Source: Pseudopedobacter beijingensis (GTDB lineage: Bacteria > Bacteroidota > Bacteroidia > Sphingobacteriales > Sphingobacteriaceae). Taken from it: 64,000 nucleotides of DNA. This document shows, one piece after another, positions 44,965 through 54,585 of this stretch (its first letter is position 1; every line of letters starts with the position of its first letter). The stretch spans positions 14,052-78,051 of the forward strand of contig NZ_JBHUDG010000045.1 of the NCBI RefSeq assembly GCF_042678145.1, read 5' to 3'. A model generated the notes under the pieces. The model was not told where the DNA came from and did no database searches. It saw only the letters and a list, made by a program, of their open reading frames with translations. The translations under genes were made by a program, and so were the position numbers.

Positions 44965-46641
44965 TTAATAATTCGGATTTTGACTTAGATTAATATTCAG
45001 CTCTCTTTCTCTTGTAGGTATTGGATAAAGCTCATGCTTATTATCTACAAAATAAGTACCTGCTATGTATGGAAAACCAGCACTATAAGCTTTCAGCTCG
45101 TTCTCTGCCGTTCTCAAACTCTGGCCCAGGATATTCCATCTTATCAGGTCTCCTTTTCTAAATCCTTCATAGCACAGCTCCATTGCTCTTTCTTCTTTTA
45201 TTTTATTCAGAAAATCATTATAATTTAAACCTGCTGGTATGTCTACACCTGTATTAACCGCAGCTACATTTAAATCCAATGATTCTTTGAAAGCTCTTCT
45301 TCTTACTAAATTAATGGCTGCTCTGGCATCTTCTGTAGGACCATCGTGAATTTCGTTTTCTGCCTCTGCTCTCATCAATAATACATCAGAGTATCTTAAC
45401 AATGTCCAGTTAACATCAGTATTATTTACATCTTTAGGTGTTGTACCTATCCAGTTTCTTCTCCATTTTCCAGGTGCCCATTTTCTATCATTATTAGTGC
45501 CTGCTTTTAGGTTTACGGTATCTCCTGCGGCATTAATCTGGAACGTAGCTATTGAAACTTTTCTTCTGCTATCTGCAATTTTAAATTTCTTATAGAAAAC
45601 AGGCGATACTTTATAAAATGAGTTTGCCCTGCCATAAGGAGACCCTGCATCACACAAAGGTCCATTCCAGCTTCCTACATAACTGGTATTGGCTTTATTT
45701 CCGGCAGCATTAAAAAACATAGCTACTTCGAACATGCTTTCTTTAGGTTCTAGTTTCAGCTCGCAATGGTTTTTAAAAATTCTCTCGTAATCCGGATTCA
45801 ATGCATGCTCTCCACTCTCCATTACTTCTTTAGTCAACCTTGCAACCTCTGCATAATAATCTTTATAATTGGCCGGTCTTTCTCTTTGTCCATTTTGTCT
45901 TAGAGAATAACCTGCTCTATATAAAAACACCCTTGCCAAAACACCTTTTACAGCTCCTTTACTCACCCGCTCATCATTTACTTTTTGAGAAACCTGAGGG
46001 ATATCGTCTATGGCTTCTTTCATATCTTTAATGATCTGATCGTAAACAATTTCCCTGTCTGTTCTTGGAATTCTCAAATCATCAGAAGCTTCTGTATATT
46101 TTGTTTTTAAAGGTACATCTCCAAACAGCCTCACTAAATCAAAATAATAAAGTCCTCTTAAAAACTTGGCCTCTGCTAAATTTCTCTTTAACTCTTTTTT
46201 CTCACTTTCAGAACCATTCTGATACAGGCTCATCTCCGGAATTTTAGAAATTACCAGATTCGCTCTATCTATTCCATTATATAGATACTCCCACGATTTT
46301 ACAATGTAATTGTGTCCCGGTCCAAAATTATAATGTGCCAGAGTTCTGTTATCATTACTAAAGCCTGTACCTTCCATGTGTCCTAAATCTGAATCGATAT
46401 CGTACACCATGGACATATAGAAACCATAAGTTTCTAGATTTGCCATAATTTCATAAACCCCCAGAGTAGCTTTCTTAGCATCTCCTACAGTATTAAAGTA
46501 TTTTTCGGCAACATATAATGAGCGGGGATCTTCTTCTAACCATTTTTTACAAGATGTAACCGCTCCTAATGAAGCAAATAGTGTCCCTGCTAAAAGATAT
46601 TTGGATATATTTCTTGTGATTTTATTTTTATTCAATTTCAT
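44965..46641 (-). CDS. SusD-like surface glycan-binding lipoprotein of the heparin locus
   Basis: The 558 residues start with a lipoprotein signal (LGAVTSCKKWLEE) and contain the usual SusD family segments: AKFLRGLYYFDLVRLFGDVPL, SKGAVKGVLARVFLY, TLLRYSDVLLMRAEAENE and ERAMELCYEGFRKGDLIRWN. It should cap the SusC channel and bind sulfated oligosaccharides. It is 20 bases downstream of SusC in the same operon. Confidence 0.93.
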   Translation of the reverse strand: MKLNKNKITRNISKYLLAGTLFASLGAVTSCKKWLEEDPRSLYVAEKYFNTVGDAKKATLGVYEIMANLETYGFYMSMVYDIDSDLGHMEGTGFSNDNRTLAHYNFGPGHNYIVKSWEYLYNGIDRANLVISKIPEMSLYQNGSESEKKELKRNLAEAKFLRGLYYFDLVRLFGDVPLKTKYTEASDDLRIPRTDREIVYDQIIKDMKEAIDDIPQVSQKVNDERVSKGAVKGVLARVFLYRAGYSLRQNGQRERPANYKDYYAEVARLTKEVMESGEHALNPDYERIFKNHCELKLEPKESMFEVAMFFNAAGNKANTSYVGSWNGPLCDAGSPYGRANSFYKVSPVFYKKFKIADSRRKVSIATFQINAAGDTVNLKAGTNNDRKWAPGKWRRNWIGTTPKDVNNTDVNWTLLRYSDVLLMRAEAENEIHDGPTEDARAAINLVRRRAFKESLDLNVAAVNTGVDIPAGLNYNDFLNKIKEERAMELCYEGFRKGDLIRWNILGQSLRTAENELKAYSAGFPYIAGTYFVDNKHELYPIPTRERELNINLSQNPNY

Positions 46642-46661
46642 GACCTTAATAACATTAGTGA

Positions 46662-49600
46662 TTAGAATGATAAATTTAATCCCGCTACAAATGAACGCGC
46701 TCTTGGATAAGCACCAAAGTCAACTCCCGGAGTTAATCCTGTACTGTTTCTGGTGCTTACTTCCGGATCGTAACCCGAGTAACCTGTTATTGTAGCAATG
46801 TTATATCCCGTAGCATATACTCTTACTGTTCCTACTTTAAGTTTAGAAGTCAGTGTTTTAGGTAAATTGTATCCCAAACTGATATTGTTTATTCTCAGGA
46901 AAGAACCATCTTCTATCATTTTATCGTATAACCTGATATCGGTTCCTGTGCCGTTATAAACAGGAACTGTTTTTCCCTTGTTTACTTCTGCCATTACTAC
47001 CGGATCTGTTATCCTTACTCCCTGGTTGTCAATAGACATCCACCTGTCTCCAAAATAACTTAAGGCATTTCTGTAGTCTAACCTTGTTTGGCTGCTATAT
47101 AACTTATTGGCATTATAAACATCGTTACCATAAGACCAATTCAGAAAAACACTTAAATCAAATCCCTTATAAGAAAAGGTATTATTTAAGCCTCCGATAT
47201 GAATTGGATAAGCATTTCCGATAACTACTCTGTCGTTAATGTCAATTACATTGTCTTCGTTTTGATTAACCAATTTCAAAAAACCAGGTTGTGGTACGTT
47301 GTTAACATCATAAGGGATACCTGGCTTTAAAGTATATTTGTTGTTACCGGCATCGTAATCAAAATCTTCTATCTGATACAATCCATTAGATTGGTAACCA
47401 TATATCTGACCTAAAGGCTGACCTACTCTTACAATATAATCTGTTTCTGATAATGCGCCCCAACCAGAAGAAGCATATCTGAATTGCTCTCCATCTGCCA
47501 ACCCAAGGACTTTATTTTTGTTAAAAGCGATATTAAAAGTGGTGTTCCATTTAAAGTCTTTTGTGCTGATATTGGTTGTGTTTAAGGTAAACTCTAACCC
47601 TGTATTTCTGGTAGAACCTGCATTAAATATCATATTGGTATAACCAGAAAGTAAAGGCACTTCGGCACTTAACAACAAATCTTTAGTGGTATTTCTATAA
47701 ACTTCTGCTGTTAACTCTATTTTATGATTAAGGAAACTCATATCCAATCCAATATTCTCAGATCGTGTTTGTTCCCATTTCAGATTAGGGTTAGGCAAAG
47801 TATTGGAATATACAGTTACGTTGTTAATATCATTCAGATAATAACTACCTGTGTTTAATAACGCTAAAGAAGTATAATTTTTGATTCTGTTATTGCCTGA
47901 TGTTCCTACACTTAAACGAAGTTTCAGATCAGAAAACACGTGTTGATCTTTCATGAAATCTTCTTCAATAATTCTCCAGCCAAAAGATGCTGCCGGGAAA
48001 TATCCGTATTTATTACCCGAACCAAATTTAGACGAACCATCTGCTCTTAAGCTGGCTGCAAATAAATACCTGTCTTTATACGAATAGTTAACACGAGAGA
48101 ACAGAGAAAACATTCTTTCGTCCTGTACATCTGACTCGGCTGTAAATTCAGCGGCTTCACTCAGTTTATCCATCCCCAATGTTTCTTGAGGGAAACCACT
48201 TGCATTTATTTTATTATAGTTGGTGATGCTGTAATTTTGTTCCTGACCTACCAATACATCTAACTTATGTACCTTATTAAAAGTGTTAGAGTAAGACAAA
48301 GTATTTGCATAATTCCAACCGTTTTTAGTTTGGTCTATCAGTGAGCCTGAAGGCTTATTATTTTTCCTTTTAGCAATCATAGAACGCGAATCATAGAATA
48401 TCGAGTTTTTGGTATTCCCGGTTCTATAATTCACCAAACCTTTGTAGGTAATGTTTTTATAAAGTTTATATTCAAGACCTCCACTGATATAAAGCACTTT
48501 ATTTAATACGTCTCTGTGTTGCGATTCTGCATTCGTCCGAGGATTCTGTAAGGTATTACCAGAATCACCTGCCAATGCCGGGTCTTCGTCCAATCCTATC
48601 AAATCATCATCAGCACCTTTTAGTCCGAAAGTAGGTCTGTAAGTAAGAATGTTCTGCAATTGATTAAAGTAGTTATTTCCTTCGCCTGTACCTATTCCGT
48701 ATACTTTTACGTCAGAATAGTTTACACTGGCGTTAACTTTTAACCTGTCGCTTGCTTTATGGTTCAAGCTCACTTTGGCTACATTTTTCTTTGCACCACT
48801 GTTCAACATGATACCTTCATCATTATTGAATGAGTAGAACATATTAAAGGTTGTATTTTTATCGCCTCCGCTTACGCCTACTTTATGATATTGGCTATTT
48901 GCCGTACCTCCAAATACTTCTTTTTGCCAGTTAACACCTTCTCTGCCTGCATATAAAGATTCTAACTGATCAAACGTTCCGTAATTTGTAGTGAATGATT
49001 GTAATTTGTCACCATCACCTAAACTTCTTTCATACTGCAACAAAGTGTATTGGTAAGGATTAAGCACTTCCAACTCTTTAATATTTTTCTTGGTACCCAG
49101 ATAAGTATCGTAGGTTACCCTGGTTTTACCTGCTTTAGCTTGTTTTGTAGTAACCAAAATAACTCCGTTAGCACCACGGGCTCCGTAGATAGCTGTAGAA
49201 GACGCATCTTTTAACACATCTATGCTTTCCACATCTGTAGGGTCTAAAAAGCTAAGCCCTTCTGTTTGCGGTATTCCATCAATTACATATAAAGGCTCGT
49301 TACTTTGAGTGATAGAACCTCCTCCTCTTACTTTTATAGATATGTCTGCACCCGGAGCTCCTTCTGCCATATTTACCTGTACCCCGGCCAATCTTCCTAC
49401 CAAAGCACTGGCTACATCCTGTACAGGAACTTTACTCAGTTCTTCTCCTTTTACTGATGATACAGATCCTGTTAAATCTTTTCTTTGAACAGTTCCGTAA
49501 CCAATTACTACAACCTCATTCATTTGCTTAGTATCAGAACTAAGCTTAATATCAAGCTTCTCTCTACCATCTACCTTTTGTTGTAAAGTAGCAAAGCCCA

Positions 49601-49835
49601 TGTATGAATAAGATAATACTGATTCTTTGGATGACACCTTGATGTTGTATTCCCCATTCACATTTGTCATCGTTCCTTTTGTGGTTCCTTTCTCTGTAAT
49701 ACTTACACCTGCCAGCGGCACTCCGTCAACATCTGTTACCACTCCTTTTACACTTACTGATTGTGCAAAAACAAATTGATAACATGCTAGTAAAACTGAA
49801 AGAACAATAGCTCTTTTTAAAATCTTAACGTTCAT
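46662..49835 (-). CDS. SusC-like TonB-dependent transporter of the heparin locus
   Basis: The 1057-residue protein has a signal peptide ending VFAQ, a carboxypeptidase-regulatory-like domain (about 26-105), a plug with VVIGYGTVQRKDLTGSVSSV and DASSTAIYGARGANGVILVT, and a barrel that ends in SFVAGLNLSF. It should take in heparin/heparan sulfate oligosaccharides. It heads the seven-gene PUL operon. A 22-bp motif shared with the second PL15-like gene lies 70 bases upstream of its start codon and may be the HTCS binding site. Confidence 0.94.
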   Translation of the reverse strand: MNVKILKRAIVLSVLLACYQFVFAQSVSVKGVVTDVDGVPLAGVSITEKGTTKGTMTNVNGEYNIKVSSKESVLSYSYMGFATLQQKVDGREKLDIKLSSDTKQMNEVVVIGYGTVQRKDLTGSVSSVKGEELSKVPVQDVASALVGRLAGVQVNMAEGAPGADISIKVRGGGSITQSNEPLYVIDGIPQTEGLSFLDPTDVESIDVLKDASSTAIYGARGANGVILVTTKQAKAGKTRVTYDTYLGTKKNIKELEVLNPYQYTLLQYERSLGDGDKLQSFTTNYGTFDQLESLYAGREGVNWQKEVFGGTANSQYHKVGVSGGDKNTTFNMFYSFNNDEGIMLNSGAKKNVAKVSLNHKASDRLKVNASVNYSDVKVYGIGTGEGNNYFNQLQNILTYRPTFGLKGADDDLIGLDEDPALAGDSGNTLQNPRTNAESQHRDVLNKVLYISGGLEYKLYKNITYKGLVNYRTGNTKNSIFYDSRSMIAKRKNNKPSGSLIDQTKNGWNYANTLSYSNTFNKVHKLDVLVGQEQNYSITNYNKINASGFPQETLGMDKLSEAAEFTAESDVQDERMFSLFSRVNYSYKDRYLFAASLRADGSSKFGSGNKYGYFPAASFGWRIIEEDFMKDQHVFSDLKLRLSVGTSGNNRIKNYTSLALLNTGSYYLNDINNVTVYSNTLPNPNLKWEQTRSENIGLDMSFLNHKIELTAEVYRNTTKDLLLSAEVPLLSGYTNMIFNAGSTRNTGLEFTLNTTNISTKDFKWNTTFNIAFNKNKVLGLADGEQFRYASSGWGALSETDYIVRVGQPLGQIYGYQSNGLYQIEDFDYDAGNNKYTLKPGIPYDVNNVPQPGFLKLVNQNEDNVIDINDRVVIGNAYPIHIGGLNNTFSYKGFDLSVFLNWSYGNDVYNANKLYSSQTRLDYRNALSYFGDRWMSIDNQGVRITDPVVMAEVNKGKTVPVYNGTGTDIRLYDKMIEDGSFLRINNISLGYNLPKTLTSKLKVGTVRVYATGYNIATITGYSGYDPEVSTRNSTGLTPGVDFGAYPRARSFVAGLNLSF

Positions 49836-49904
49836 ATTTGTTCATAATTGTTTTGATAAACCGAATTTAGGTGTGCATCCTTCCAAAGCCTTTTAATATT
49901 ATCC

Positions 49905-49926
49905 AAAATGCTTTCAGTTTTGGTTA
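49905..49926 (-). promoter_or_regulatory. Candidate HTCS-binding motif upstream of SusC
   Basis: On the minus strand the motif reads TAACCAAAACTGAAAGCATT followed by TT. It matches 16 of 22 positions with the one at 52900-52921 and lies 70 bases upstream of the ATG at 49835. A TAAAA-type block occurs about 10 bases further downstream in both. Confidence 0.5.
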
Positions 49927-50166
49927 AATTACTGTTAAGAAAAACCCACAAACAAACACAACAAACTCACAAACAGACAATTAAACCAAAAACAACATTA
50001 AATAACTTTTAACAACAAACTAACCAATACAAACTTTAATAAACTATTCATCCTCCATAATTTCAGCTTATCAATACCTGGCTTTTACTTCATAAGCATA
50101 ACCCTCAGGTACATGATATGGTTTTCAACCAATATGTTCTTTTTCTTCTGTTGACGCTCAAAAATA

Positions 50167-50222
50167 AAAAGGGGTGTTTGGTTGCATTATTATAATAATA
50201 CAGCAAAACACCCCTTTTTTAT
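50167..50222 (-). terminator. Rho-independent terminator of the second PL15-like gene
   Basis: AAAAAGGGGTGTTT (50167-50180) pairs with AAAACACCCCTTTTTT (50207-50222); a U-run follows on the minus strand. It starts 18 bases after the stop codon at 50240. Confidence 0.85.
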
Positions 50223-50239
50223 TAAATGATAAATCCCGA

Positions 50240-52834
50240 TCAGATTTCAAGATCAGGTAACTGATCTACCAACCTGGTTTTCTTATTTCCTTCGGTTATT
50301 TCCGTTGCGTCATTATACTCAACTTTTACATTTTCCTTTATATTTTCTACTACAAAAGCAGCCTTGCCTGATGTAGTTAAGTTCATTTGTATTACCCAAT
50401 TTCCCACTTTTATTTTCCCATTAGACAAATCAACTGGCTTTACCGGTTCTTTATCTTTATGATGTGTGCTGATGATAGTGGCAAAACGATAGATAGCTTG
50501 AGCAGAACTTTTAGCTGTGAAGTGCCAATGATTTGGATATGGTGCAAAATATCCTTTATCATCGGCTCTTAACCAATTCACAGCCGGATAAAAAAACTGA
50601 TCTGTCTGATCTGTCTTCAACTTCTCGGGAGCCAACAAATAGGCAGATGAAACACCATTTACATTGGTAGCTTTAATCTTAACCATATTTTGCTCATTAC
50701 TTATTTCCATGGGTTGCGCTATGGTATGCAATAAATAACTCCACTCCACAGGTTTATCAGCCTCAAGTTCATCATAAATAAATACCAGATCGGCCCCGCC
50801 TAATTCCACAATATGTCTTCGGTATTTTTTCAAATGATTATTGTCCCATCCGTTTTTTGGAGAATACTCTAAATGGGAAACCTTTCCTCGTTCTATCCAA
50901 AGTGGCGATTCTACTTTGCCATAAGCATTAGAAGCATCCCCCACAAAATACGCTACCTTTTCACCTGAATAATAACGCGGTATCCAGCCATAACCTTCGG
51001 TACCTATCTTTTGCCCCATGCCATTAACCAAAATGGTATTATGTGCCCGGGTACTTCTGTGTGCATATACACTATGCTCATCGGTAAAACTGATATGATG
51101 TCCGCTACTATAAAACAAAGGTTTTCCTGCATAAAAAGTATTAAAGGCATTTTGATTAGCCAACGCATGTGACGTAGAACCATAAGGACTCGACCTGAAC
51201 GTCAACATCGCATTTCGTTTAATATCTTTCCAGCTCGACATTAAAGTAGCCAGCCCTGTATTAGGAAAAACATAAGACAAAGGTAAATCAGCCAGTTTTT
51301 TACCTTCCGGAAGCGGGGTATTATCCTGCAAACGGAACCAGGATAAATCACCGGGTTTGGCCATAAAACCTTTACGTAAGATATCTGGATTAGCTGAAGA
51401 AATAACCTTAACATAATCAGCCAGATAAGAATTGTTAGTCAACTTGGCTAAAGCATCTGCATAAGCCACCCGCGTACCGCTGGGTTTTACAATAGTTTGG
51501 TGAGAGCTACCATTACCTCCTGATTTTGAAAAGGGTGGTTGTTGATAAATAACATACATTGCAGACCCCTGATACCACGGATCTGTAAAAAAGTCGTAAC
51601 CACTTATTTTACTATAAAAATAAGGTACTTCTATCAGTGTCCTGATATTTACATGGAAGTAAGAATCTCCATTATGCCAGCCACCATCATTGTTAACACC
51701 AGGAAAACGAACAATCCATACATTATAAGCATAATCTGCCCATTGTTTTGCTTCAGGTAATTCGCCATAGGTCGCAAAAGCCGCCATGGTAAACATCCTT
51801 AATGTCATTTGTACCGAATGATTATCTGCAATATGGGCCTCAAAATGATTTTGGAATCGATCAAAAAACTTTCCTCCATTTTCCTTAATCTCTTTTAGCA
51901 GCAAAGCTTTTTGTTGTGCACTCAGCAGATTATAAAAAGAATCGTAAGCCAGCGAACTCAGAGACAGTAAAGTAGATTCATTAAAATCCCCCTTTAAATA
52001 TTTACTGGATTTCCAACTTATAATTTCTTCCAAGCGATGCATAGCTCCCTGAAAATATTTCTGGTCTTTTGTTAGTAGGTAAGCTCTAATCAAACTTTCT
52101 GTATTGGCTTCTTCCCGATCTACAATCCTGCGGCTTTCTCTAATCAACAACGAGCTCTTTTTAACTTCTGAATCTAATCCGCCAATTTTACTGGTATCTA
52201 TAGTTTCAGCAATATGCTTTATCTCTTTCCGAAGAACAGAATCCGCATAACTTAAATACCATAAACGTTCTGGTTTATTCTGACTCCCCAATATAAATTG
52301 ATTCCAGTCCTTCTCCTGTATCCAGACTCTGGGATGCGTTGAAGGTAATTTTTCAATCAGGCTAGAAAAAGTAGGCGGATTAAATAACTTACCGTTATTA
52401 TCTACCGTAAATTTCAACACCTTAGACCAATTTGTTTTCCCCTTATCTACATAACCATACTGCCAATACCAGACTCCGTTAGCATAAATTTCTTCAGCAT
52501 TATAAAACGCCCATGAACAATTGACTGTCTTTACCGACTTTTTAAACAAACTATCTCTGGATATTCGTAGTTGGTAGTTTATTTTATTAGGATCTGGTTT
52601 ATTTTTAGGACCAGATTCTTCCAGACCATCTAATGCTGCACCCGGTTTACCCAAATCTTTTAAAGGCCACATAAAAGTAGCTTTCCTGTTCTTAACCACT
52701 GCATTATTTAAAGGAAAAGGCGTTGCCCGCATTTCATGCATTAAGGTAACATCTTTTAATGTTATAGTTGTTTGAGTACTCCCCACAGAAACAAATAGGT
52801 GCACCGCCACAAAAACAGCAAATATTTTCCGCAT
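50240..52834 (-). CDS. Heparinase II/III-family polysaccharide lyase, PL15-like exolyase, copy 2
   Basis: The 864-residue protein is a full-length paralogue of that at 35548-38172: signal peptide, DUF4962-type N-terminus with HPRVWIQEKDW, toroid with DNHSVQMTLRMFTMAAFA and DGGWHNGDSYFHVNIRT, and C-terminal beta domain with HRSTRAHNTILVNG and GWIPRYY. The GHAHAAQN segment of copy 1 reads SHALANQN here, so one of the two nearby histidines is lost. That may mean a different cutting preference (inference). It stands alone between the SusC promoter region and the GH88 gene, with its own terminator and a promoter motif like that of SusC. Confidence 0.77.
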   Translation of the reverse strand: MRKIFAVFVAVHLFVSVGSTQTTITLKDVTLMHEMRATPFPLNNAVVKNRKATFMWPLKDLGKPGAALDGLEESGPKNKPDPNKINYQLRISRDSLFKKSVKTVNCSWAFYNAEEIYANGVWYWQYGYVDKGKTNWSKVLKFTVDNNGKLFNPPTFSSLIEKLPSTHPRVWIQEKDWNQFILGSQNKPERLWYLSYADSVLRKEIKHIAETIDTSKIGGLDSEVKKSSLLIRESRRIVDREEANTESLIRAYLLTKDQKYFQGAMHRLEEIISWKSSKYLKGDFNESTLLSLSSLAYDSFYNLLSAQQKALLLKEIKENGGKFFDRFQNHFEAHIADNHSVQMTLRMFTMAAFATYGELPEAKQWADYAYNVWIVRFPGVNNDGGWHNGDSYFHVNIRTLIEVPYFYSKISGYDFFTDPWYQGSAMYVIYQQPPFSKSGGNGSSHQTIVKPSGTRVAYADALAKLTNNSYLADYVKVISSANPDILRKGFMAKPGDLSWFRLQDNTPLPEGKKLADLPLSYVFPNTGLATLMSSWKDIKRNAMLTFRSSPYGSTSHALANQNAFNTFYAGKPLFYSSGHHISFTDEHSVYAHRSTRAHNTILVNGMGQKIGTEGYGWIPRYYSGEKVAYFVGDASNAYGKVESPLWIERGKVSHLEYSPKNGWDNNHLKKYRRHIVELGGADLVFIYDELEADKPVEWSYLLHTIAQPMEISNEQNMVKIKATNVNGVSSAYLLAPEKLKTDQTDQFFYPAVNWLRADDKGYFAPYPNHWHFTAKSSAQAIYRFATIISTHHKDKEPVKPVDLSNGKIKVGNWVIQMNLTTSGKAAFVVENIKENVKVEYNDATEITEGNKKTRLVDQLPDLEI

Positions 52835-53382
52835 AATTTTAGATTTAAAAGTTAATCTAATTTACACCTATCCTTAGCGGTCTGCTTTAGGATTTGTTTA
52901 AAATACTTTCATTCCTGATTAGTTTTCTTGAAACCATCGAAAAACAAAAAATAGCACAACAAAAAAATTTTCAATCAATTAAACAAAAAAACAACACATT
53001 TATAAGGAATATCAATAAAAAACAACACTATGATTTTGTGGTCTTTAGAAATATCGGACAAATAAAATAAAAGAACATGCAATATCTTATTTCACCCCTT
53101 AACAATGTAGTTTATGCTCAAATAAGTTTATCCCCCATTTTCCAAAAAACAAACAGCCTCCCTTTAAACAAATCCAAGGAAACATACTTGACTTCAGATT
53201 ATAGCCTCACATTAAATCCTCAAAACAAACAGACATAAAACACTAACAAACAATAAATTACACTAAAAAACATTTAAATCAATTTAATGATTCATCAAAA
53301 TTAAAATCAATTTGGCTAAAACCTAAATACTTATCTGGCTTGCCCACCTAACTTCATGGTTGATTAAAAACTGAAAATTATT
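52835..53382. other. Divergent promoter region between PL15-like copy 2 and GH88
   Basis: The 548-base AT-rich stretch (A/C-rich on the plus strand) has no open frame of interest. It holds the motif at 52900-52921 facing the PL15-like gene. The AAACAAACAGACA word near 53225-53240 has a related word (CAAACAGACAA) upstream of SusC near 49970. No clear -7/-33 pair was found for GH88. Confidence 0.55.
52900..52921 (-). promoter_or_regulatory. Candidate HTCS-binding motif upstream of PL15-like copy 2
   Basis: On the minus strand the motif reads TAATCAGGAATGAAAGTATT followed by TT, sharing TAA-CA, the TGAAAG core and ATTTT with the one before SusC. It lies 66 bases upstream of the ATG at 52834, nearly the same distance as for SusC. 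Confidence 0.5.
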
Positions 53383-54579
53383 ATGAAGAAAATTGCTAGC
53401 GTACTGATTGGTTACATAGCCTTAATAATGGCTAACGGTCAGGTATATGCTCAAGAAGATTTAGGATGGTTGAAAAATGCAAAGAAAAGCATCGTCTATC
53501 AATTGAAAAAAGCTTCCGAAGCTTACAAACCTGGAATGAATCCAAGATCTATCTATGCTAACGGAACGGTGAGATTGGCACCACAGGAAGACTGGACCAC
53601 CGGTTTTTTCCCTGGTACACTTTGGTATGGATATGAAATGTCCGGAGACAAACAACTAGCCAATAGCGCCCGCAAATTCACCTTGGCTATGGATTCTTTA
53701 AAGAACTTTACTCATACCCACGATTTAGGTTTTATGATTTATTGTTCTTACGGAAATGCGTACAGATTAACTAAAGATCAGGCTTATCTTCCTACATTAA
53801 AAAGCGGTGCAGCCAATTTATACGGCAGATATAATAAAACTGTAGGCGCCATCAGATCATGGGATTTTGGCCACTGGCAGTTCCCTGTTATTATTGATAA
53901 CATGATGAACCTTGATTATTTATATTGGGCGGCTAAAGAATTTAACAAACCTGAATACGAACAGGCTTCTGAACAACATGCTTTAACTACTCTAAAAAAT
54001 CATTTCAGAATGGATAATAGTTCTTATCACGTAGTAAGCTATGATACACTATCTGGAAGAGCAATAGAAAAAGGCACACACCAGGGCTTAACAGATGAAT
54101 CTGCATGGTCTAGAGGACAAGCCTGGGGACTTTACGGATACACCATGTCTTTTAAAGAAACCAACAATAAAGTATTCTTAGACCACGCAATTGCAATTGC
54201 TAAATTTATTATGGAGCATCCAAATGTTGATGCAGACAAAGTTCCTTACTGGGATTATGACATTCATAATGGTGGAGAAAGAGCGCCAAGAGATGCTTCT
54301 GCCGCAGCTGTTATTGCATCGTCTTTAATAGATCTCGCCAAATACACTAACAATCAGGCTTATTTCAAATATGCAGAAGATATATTAAAATCTTTATCTT
54401 CCAGCGCTTATCTGGCCAAGCCAAATGACAACAAATATTTCATCCTAAAGCATAGCGTTGGAGCATTCTTATACAATTCTGAAATAGATACTCCGTTAAA
54501 TTATGCAGACTATTATTATTTAGAGGCTCTTTTAAGATATGCTGCCGCTAAAAATATAGATTTGAAAAAATTAAACTAA
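53383..54579 (+). CDS. Unsaturated glucuronyl hydrolase, GH88
   Basis: The 398 residues have a signal peptide (ending VYAQ) and an alpha/alpha-barrel typical of GH88: DWTTGFFPGTLWYGYE, the HTHDLGFMIYCSYGNAY segment with a conserved aspartate, IIDNMMNLDYLYWA with the expected catalytic aspartate, and DESAWSRGQAWGLYGYT. The enzyme hydrates the 4,5-double bond of the unsaturated uronic acid at the end of lyase products and so frees the sugar. It starts a two-gene unit with the PL12 lyase, 6 bases upstream of it. In the Bacteroides heparin locus GH88 also neighbours PL12. Confidence 0.92.
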   Translation: MKKIASVLIGYIALIMANGQVYAQEDLGWLKNAKKSIVYQLKKASEAYKPGMNPRSIYANGTVRLAPQEDWTTGFFPGTLWYGYEMSGDKQLANSARKFTLAMDSLKNFTHTHDLGFMIYCSYGNAYRLTKDQAYLPTLKSGAANLYGRYNKTVGAIRSWDFGHWQFPVIIDNMMNLDYLYWAAKEFNKPEYEQASEQHALTTLKNHFRMDNSSYHVVSYDTLSGRAIEKGTHQGLTDESAWSRGQAWGLYGYTMSFKETNNKVFLDHAIAIAKFIMEHPNVDADKVPYWDYDIHNGGERAPRDASAAAVIASSLIDLAKYTNNQAYFKYAEDILKSLSSSAYLAKPNDNKYFILKHSVGAFLYNSEIDTPLNYADYYYLEALLRYAAAKNIDLKKLN

Positions 54580-54585
54580 AACACA

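Larger units (their letters stand above)
49836..50239. other. Upstream region of the SusC operon and terminator of the next gene
   Basis: The 404-base AT-rich gap holds the candidate regulatory motif at 49905-49926 next to SusC and a strong hairpin terminator at 50167-50222 next to the PL15-like gene. Between them is an A/C-rich tract (about 49940-50045) with repeated AACAAAC and ACAAAC words and no other clear signal. Confidence 0.6.

Noticed and set aside
53368..53385. AAAACTGAAAATTATT before GH88 as a third copy of the HTCS motif
   Set aside because: It abuts the start codon, has only part of the core and is at the wrong distance compared with the other two.
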